In this document: piece by piece, positions 60,939-64,000 of the stretch
How the letters are laid out: each line of letters opens with the position of its first letter
Position numbering within the stretch: position 1 is the first letter of the stretch
Assembly: GCA_044222225.1 (NCBI GenBank)
Contig: JBGANR010000021.1
Location: 14,935 to 78,934 of the forward strand
Direction: 5' to 3'
Length of the DNA stretch: 64,000 bases
Source: JBGANR01 sp044222225
Lineage (GTDB): Bacteria > Actinomycetota > Actinomycetes > Mycobacteriales > Mycobacteriaceae
Position numbers and translations under genes: made by a program
Notes under the pieces: generated by a model
Database searches by the model: none
What the model saw: the letters and a program-made list of their open reading frames with translations, nothing else
What the model was told of the DNA's origin: nothing

Positions 60939-62642
60939 TCAGCCGGCGGTCGAGACCCCGGCGGAGGCGAACGTCGCCATCTCCGAGGCCGTCGCGACCG
61001 CGCCCTGCAGCAGCGGCAGCGCCGCCAGGGCGCCGGTGCCCTCGCCGAGCCGGAAGCCGAGGTCGAGCAGCGGATCGAGGCCGAGGAACTCGAGGGCGAT
61101 CCGATGCGCGGGTTCGACGCTGCGATGGCCCGCCAGCCACCAGCGCGGGGCGCCGGGCGCGAGTTCGGTGGCCACCAGCGCGGCGGCGGCGGTGACGACG
61201 CCGTCGAGGATCACGGGCGTCCGCCGGACGGCCGCCTGTGCGAGGAAACCGGCGGCCGCCGCCAGATCGGCGCCGCCGACGGCCGCGAGCAGGCCCACGG
61301 GATCACCCGACACCGGACGCGCGCGTCGCATGCCGTCCCGGATGGCGGCGGTCTTGCGGATCCAGCCGCGGTCGTCGATCCCGGTGCCGCGGCCGACGAC
61401 GGCCACGGGCTCGGCAGCGGTGAGCGTCCCGATGAGGATCGCCGCGGGCGTCGTGTTGCCGATGCCCATCTCGCCGATGAGCAGCAGCTCGACACCGGAG
61501 TCGATGAGCTCGTCGGCGACGGCCCGGCCGGCCGCGATGCCTGCCAGGGCCTCGTCGCGGCTGACGGCGTCGGTCACCCGCAGGTCGGCCGAGCCCCGGC
61601 AGACCTTGTACCGGGCGGGTCCGGTGTCGGCGTCCACGGAGATGTCCTCGACGCGCACCGACGCGCCGTAGCGCCGGGCGAGGACGCAGACGGCCGCCCC
61701 GCCCCCGGCGAAGTTGGCCACCATCTGCGCCGTGACCTCCGGCGGGTAGGCCGAGACGCCACCCTTGGCGACGCCGTGATCGCCGGCGAACACGACGATC
61801 GTCGGATCGGCGAAGACGGCCGGAGCCACGGCGCCGCGGCAGGCGGCCGCCCACGTCGCGAGTTCCTCGAAGCGGCCGAGCGAGCCGGCGGGCTTGGTGA
61901 GCGTCAGCTGGTGTTCGCGCGCCGCCTCCGCGACGGCGGCGTTCGGGGCGACGACGTCGCTGAAGACGGCGGCCTCGGGACCGGCGGTGAAGAACGCCTC
62001 GTCGTGCTTGGTCATCGCGACGCGAGGTGCCCGCGGCGACGGTGCGACGACCGGAGCCGCGTCGGAATCGTCCTCGGGCGCCGTCCGGGCCGCGTCCGCC
62101 GCAGCGACGGACGTGGCCCCGGCGCCGTCGGTCAGCGCGAGCGGCCGCCCGGCGACGACAAGAACGACCTCCTCGCACACCGCCGCGAGCGCGGTGTTGA
62201 GCGCGCCGAGCTCGTCCTGGAAGAGCCGGCCGGCCGGCGTCGGCGCGACGGGGGAGAGGCCGACCTCGGGGGAGACGAGCACGACGTCGCCGCGGTAGGC
62301 GGCCACGGCGGCGACCAACGCCCGCCGGCGCTCGGCCAGATCGAAGCCCTCGATGCTCCAGCCGCCGACCCTGTCGATCTCGGCCGCGACCCACGCGCCG
62401 AGGTCGTCGACGAGCACCGTGCCGCTGCGCCGGGGCAGCTCGGCCACGGGGTCGGCGCTCTCCACCGTCGTCCAGCCCGCGGGCCGACGCGCGCGATGGG
62501 CCGCGATGCGGGAGGCCCAATCGGGATCACCGGTGGGGGGTTTCGGCGAGGTCGCAAGGTACGTCGGGTCGGCCGCGGAGCAGCGGGACTCGGCGTACTG
62601 CGACTTCCCCGAGCGGATGCCGCCGAGGACCAGAAGCCGCAT
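60939..62642 (-). CDS. CobU-CobT fusion: adenosylcobinamide kinase/guanylyltransferase plus NaMN:DMB phosphoribosyltransferase
   Basis: 567 residues. The N-terminal CobU domain (about 1-175) has the P-loop GGIRSGKSQYAESR (8-21), the RIAAHRARRPAGWTTVE guanylylation-site region and VDDLGAWV. A linker rich in Ala, Asp and Pro (about 176-215) joins the CobT domain (about 218-565), with KPAGSLGRFEELATW, GDHGVAKGGVSAYP, IGEMGIGNTTPAA (catalytic Glu region) and GGADLAAAAGFL. The enzyme would activate adenosylcobinamide and also make alpha-ribazole phosphate, the two substrates of CobS. M. tuberculosis encodes the two activities separately. It overlaps the DUF3043 stop by one base. Confidence 0.93.
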   Translation of the reverse strand: MRLLVLGGIRSGKSQYAESRCSAADPTYLATSPKPPTGDPDWASRIAAHRARRPAGWTTVESADPVAELPRRSGTVLVDDLGAWVAAEIDRVGGWSIEGFDLAERRRALVAAVAAYRGDVVLVSPEVGLSPVAPTPAGRLFQDELGALNTALAAVCEEVVLVVAGRPLALTDGAGATSVAAADAARTAPEDDSDAAPVVAPSPRAPRVAMTKHDEAFFTAGPEAAVFSDVVAPNAAVAEAAREHQLTLTKPAGSLGRFEELATWAAACRGAVAPAVFADPTIVVFAGDHGVAKGGVSAYPPEVTAQMVANFAGGGAAVCVLARRYGASVRVEDISVDADTGPARYKVCRGSADLRVTDAVSRDEALAGIAAGRAVADELIDSGVELLLIGEMGIGNTTPAAILIGTLTAAEPVAVVGRGTGIDDRGWIRKTAAIRDGMRRARPVSGDPVGLLAAVGGADLAAAAGFLAQAAVRRTPVILDGVVTAAAALVATELAPGAPRWWLAGHRSVEPAHRIALEFLGLDPLLDLGFRLGEGTGALAALPLLQGAVATASEMATFASAGVSTAG

Positions 62643-63307
62643 CAGACGGCGTCGCCCCGCGAGACCTGGGGCCGGGGCTGACGCAGCCGGCGCATCTGCA
62701 CCGCGCGTGTCGCGGCGTAGAAGCCGAGACCGAAACCGCCGTCGGTGGTGTCCGGGTAGCGGGCGCGCACCTTCTTGTTGACGATTCGGCCGAGGATCAC
62801 CGAGTCGATGATGAGCAGCAGCAGGAACGCCATCATGACGATCTGCAAGATGATGCCGAGGTTCGGCGCGACCAGCATCGAGACGAGGACGACGATCGCG
62901 AACGGCATGAACAGCGTGCCGAGGTTGATGCGGGCGTCGACGATGTTGCGCGCCATGCGCCGGACGGGGCCCTTGTCGCGGGGGAGCAGGGCGCGCTCGT
63001 CGCCGGACATCATCGCCTCGCGCCGCTCGTTGGCCTGCTTGCGACGTTCGGCGGCGGCCGCCCGCTTCTCCTCCTTCGTCATCGACTGCTTCAGCTGCTT
63101 GCGGCGGGCACGGGCTTCGGCGCGGGTCTGCGGCGGAGGGGCGGCCTGCCGCTTGGCGGGCTTGCGCTTCGGGGTCGGACGGCCCTTGCCGGGGGTGTAC
63201 GCCCCACCCTTGATGGTCCGGCCGTCGCCCGCCGACTCGTCGGCGGCGTCCGCGGCGCCGGCCGGGGCGGCGTCAGCCGTCGAGTCGTTCTTCCAGGGGA
63301 GCTTCAT
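62642..63307 (-). CDS. DUF3043 family membrane protein (Rv2206-like)
   Basis: 221 residues. The N-terminal 120 residues are highly charged: acidic/Ala at first, then a KPAKRQAAPPPQTRAEARARRK basic segment and a predicted helix. Two adjacent hydrophobic segments lie at about 140-160 and 163-183 (LFMPFAIVVLVSMLVAP and LQIVMMAFLLLLIIDSVILG), then a short cytoplasmic tail with ARYPDTTDGGFGLGFYAATRA. Conserved in mycolic-acid bacteria; function unknown. The TGATG overlap with cobUT suggests co-translation. It diverges from the ErpA-like gene. Confidence 0.87.
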   Translation of the reverse strand: MKLPWKNDSTADAAPAGAADAADESAGDGRTIKGGAYTPGKGRPTPKRKPAKRQAAPPPQTRAEARARRKQLKQSMTKEEKRAAAAERRKQANERREAMMSGDERALLPRDKGPVRRMARNIVDARINLGTLFMPFAIVVLVSMLVAPNLGIILQIVMMAFLLLLIIDSVILGRIVNKKVRARYPDTTDGGFGLGFYAATRAVQMRRLRQPRPQVSRGDAV

Positions 63308-63491
63308 GCTGCCTAGCGTAGTGGGCGCCTTCTCCGGTACCTCCCCGAGGCGGAGGGCGTCGACCGCGACCGGGGAATACCCCCGCGGCGAGTACGGTTG
63401 TCGCTGATGGTCGCCCACGCGAGCGGGCGGCCCCGTGTACGCGGCAGACGCCGAGAGATCGGCGCGCCGCGAGAGCTTCGAGGGAGTTGCC

Positions 63492-63872
63492 ATGACCGTG
63501 CAGAACGAGCAGAACGTGAGCGAGCCGTCCGTGGCCGAGCTTCCCGTGACGGGCGCGGCGTTGACGCCGGCCGCGGCGGCGAAGGCCAAGGCGCTGCTCG
63601 ACCAGGAGGGCCGGGACGATCTGTCGCTGCGGATCCAGGTGGAGCCGGGCGGCTGCGCCGGCCTGCGCTACCAGCTGTTCTTCGACGACCTGGGCCGCGA
63701 CGGCGACCTGACCGCCGACTTCGGGGGCGTCACGCTCACCGTCGACCGGATGAGCGCGCCGTACCTGCAGGGTGCGTCGATCGACTTCGTCGACACCATC
63801 GCCAAGCAGGGCTTCACCATCGACAACCCGAACGCGACGGGTTCCTGCGCCTGCGGGGATTCGTTCAACTGA
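63492..63872 (+). CDS. erpA: HesB/IscA/ErpA-type iron-sulfur cluster insertion protein
   Basis: 126 residues. The A-type carrier Cys triad is intact: GGCAGLRY (Cys about 54) and SCACGDSFN at the C-terminus (CxC). An N-terminal extension of about 20 residues (NEQNVSEPSVAELPVTG) precedes the domain. It delivers Fe-S clusters to apoproteins such as LipA. GAGGGAG upstream of the ATG is a good ribosome site. M. tuberculosis Rv2204c is the homologue. An 18-base tandem repeat begins in its last codons. Confidence 0.92.
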   Translation: MTVQNEQNVSEPSVAELPVTGAALTPAAAAKAKALLDQEGRDDLSLRIQVEPGGCAGLRYQLFFDDLGRDGDLTADFGGVTLTVDRMSAPYLQGASIDFVDTIAKQGFTIDNPNATGSCACGDSFN

Positions 63873-63898
63873 AGTAACACGTTCAACTGACGTAACCA
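63863..63898 (+). repeat. 18-base tandem repeat at the erpA stop
   Basis: GTTCAACTGAAGTAACAC is followed directly by GTTCAACTGACGTAACCA, three mismatches. The first copy contains the erpA stop codon, so the stop and its flank are duplicated. Confidence 0.85.
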
Positions 63899-63919
63899 CG
63901 GGCGAGTGGTCGGGGTGGT

Positions 63920-64000
63920 GTTCCCCGGGCCGCTGGCATCGGGTCTGGCGGGAGCGCCGACGAGGAACGAGTCAGCGCGGGGGACTGCGGCCCGGGGAAC
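63920..64000. repeat. 14-base-arm inverted repeat cut by the window end
   Basis: GTTCCCCGGGCCGC (63920) is matched by GCGGCCCGGGGAAC ending at 64000, with a 53-base spacer. The arms may continue beyond the window. The rest of 63899-64000 shows no gene. Confidence 0.7.

Overview
The window is high-GC DNA (about 70 %) with dense, overlapping genes and frequent GTG starts. Its core gene order matches the Rv2204c-Rv2236c block of Mycobacterium tuberculosis: erpA-like, DUF3043, cobU/T, cobS, ilvE, gcvT, pepA, dlaT, lipB, lipA, DUF4191, RDD, glnA1, glnE, glnA2, TAP-like hydrolase, panB, CYTH-CHAD, histidine phosphatase, zinc ribbon, Nif3, cobC, HAD, ptpA, SURF1, cobD. This points to an actinobacterium of the order Mycobacteriales, of Gordonia/Tsukamurella/Williamsia type. 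The genus cannot be fixed from the sequence alone.

Layout. 1-1187: truncated HelR-type RNA polymerase-protecting ATPase, with a rifamycin-associated element (RAE) upstream. 1278-9965: secreted PE-PPE-type hydrolase, cobD, SURF1, a phosphatase pair, cobC-like, Nif3, zinc ribbon and histidine phosphatase. 10026-10449: RNase P RNA, followed by a two-gene CdiA-CT-like nuclease/partner module. 11353-22850: YjbR, CYTH-CHAD, proline iminopeptidase, panB, TAP-like lipoprotein, glnA2, glnE and an RNB exonuclease. 22981-28836: accessory genes (Abi/HEPN protein, frameshifted LysR regulator beside a second dapA-like gene, decayed AbiE toxin-antitoxin locus, and a B12-riboswitch-controlled BtuF/BtuC pair with no ATPase). 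29025-31201: glnA1, with a four-half-site GlnR box, and an RDD membrane protein.

31235-51088 is a roughly 20-kb insertion between the RDD gene and the DUF4191 gene, which are near neighbours in M. tuberculosis. Its left half is a signalling module: two EAL phosphodiesterases, two tandem membrane diguanylate cyclases, an SGNH esterase, a LysR regulator and a coiled-coil protein. Its right half is an eight-gene operon on the minus strand in which every junction overlaps: two GT2 glycosyltransferases, a 1742-residue fusion, a small membrane protein, a polysaccharide deacetylase, a FemAB/BioF2-like acyltransferase, a beta-propeller lipoprotein and a GH16 glycanase. The fusion joins a Wzx-like flippase, an APH-like kinase, a GT2 enzyme and a polytopic GT-C-like module. 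I read this as a c-di-GMP-linked exopolysaccharide or glycolipid assembly system. It is the most unusual content of the window.

51360-63872 returns to the core: DUF4191, lipA, lipB, dlaT, pepA, gcvT, ilvE, cobS, a cobU-cobT fusion, DUF3043 and an ErpA-like Fe-S carrier. Three large palindromes with a similar loop sit at gene ends (28939, 54152, 60102). Shared functional themes are nitrogen assimilation (glnA1, glnA2, glnE), lipoate-dependent metabolism (lipA, lipB, dlaT, gcvT) and cobalamin (cobD, cobC, cobS, cobUT, btuFC). No tRNA, CRISPR array, transposase or integrase was seen.
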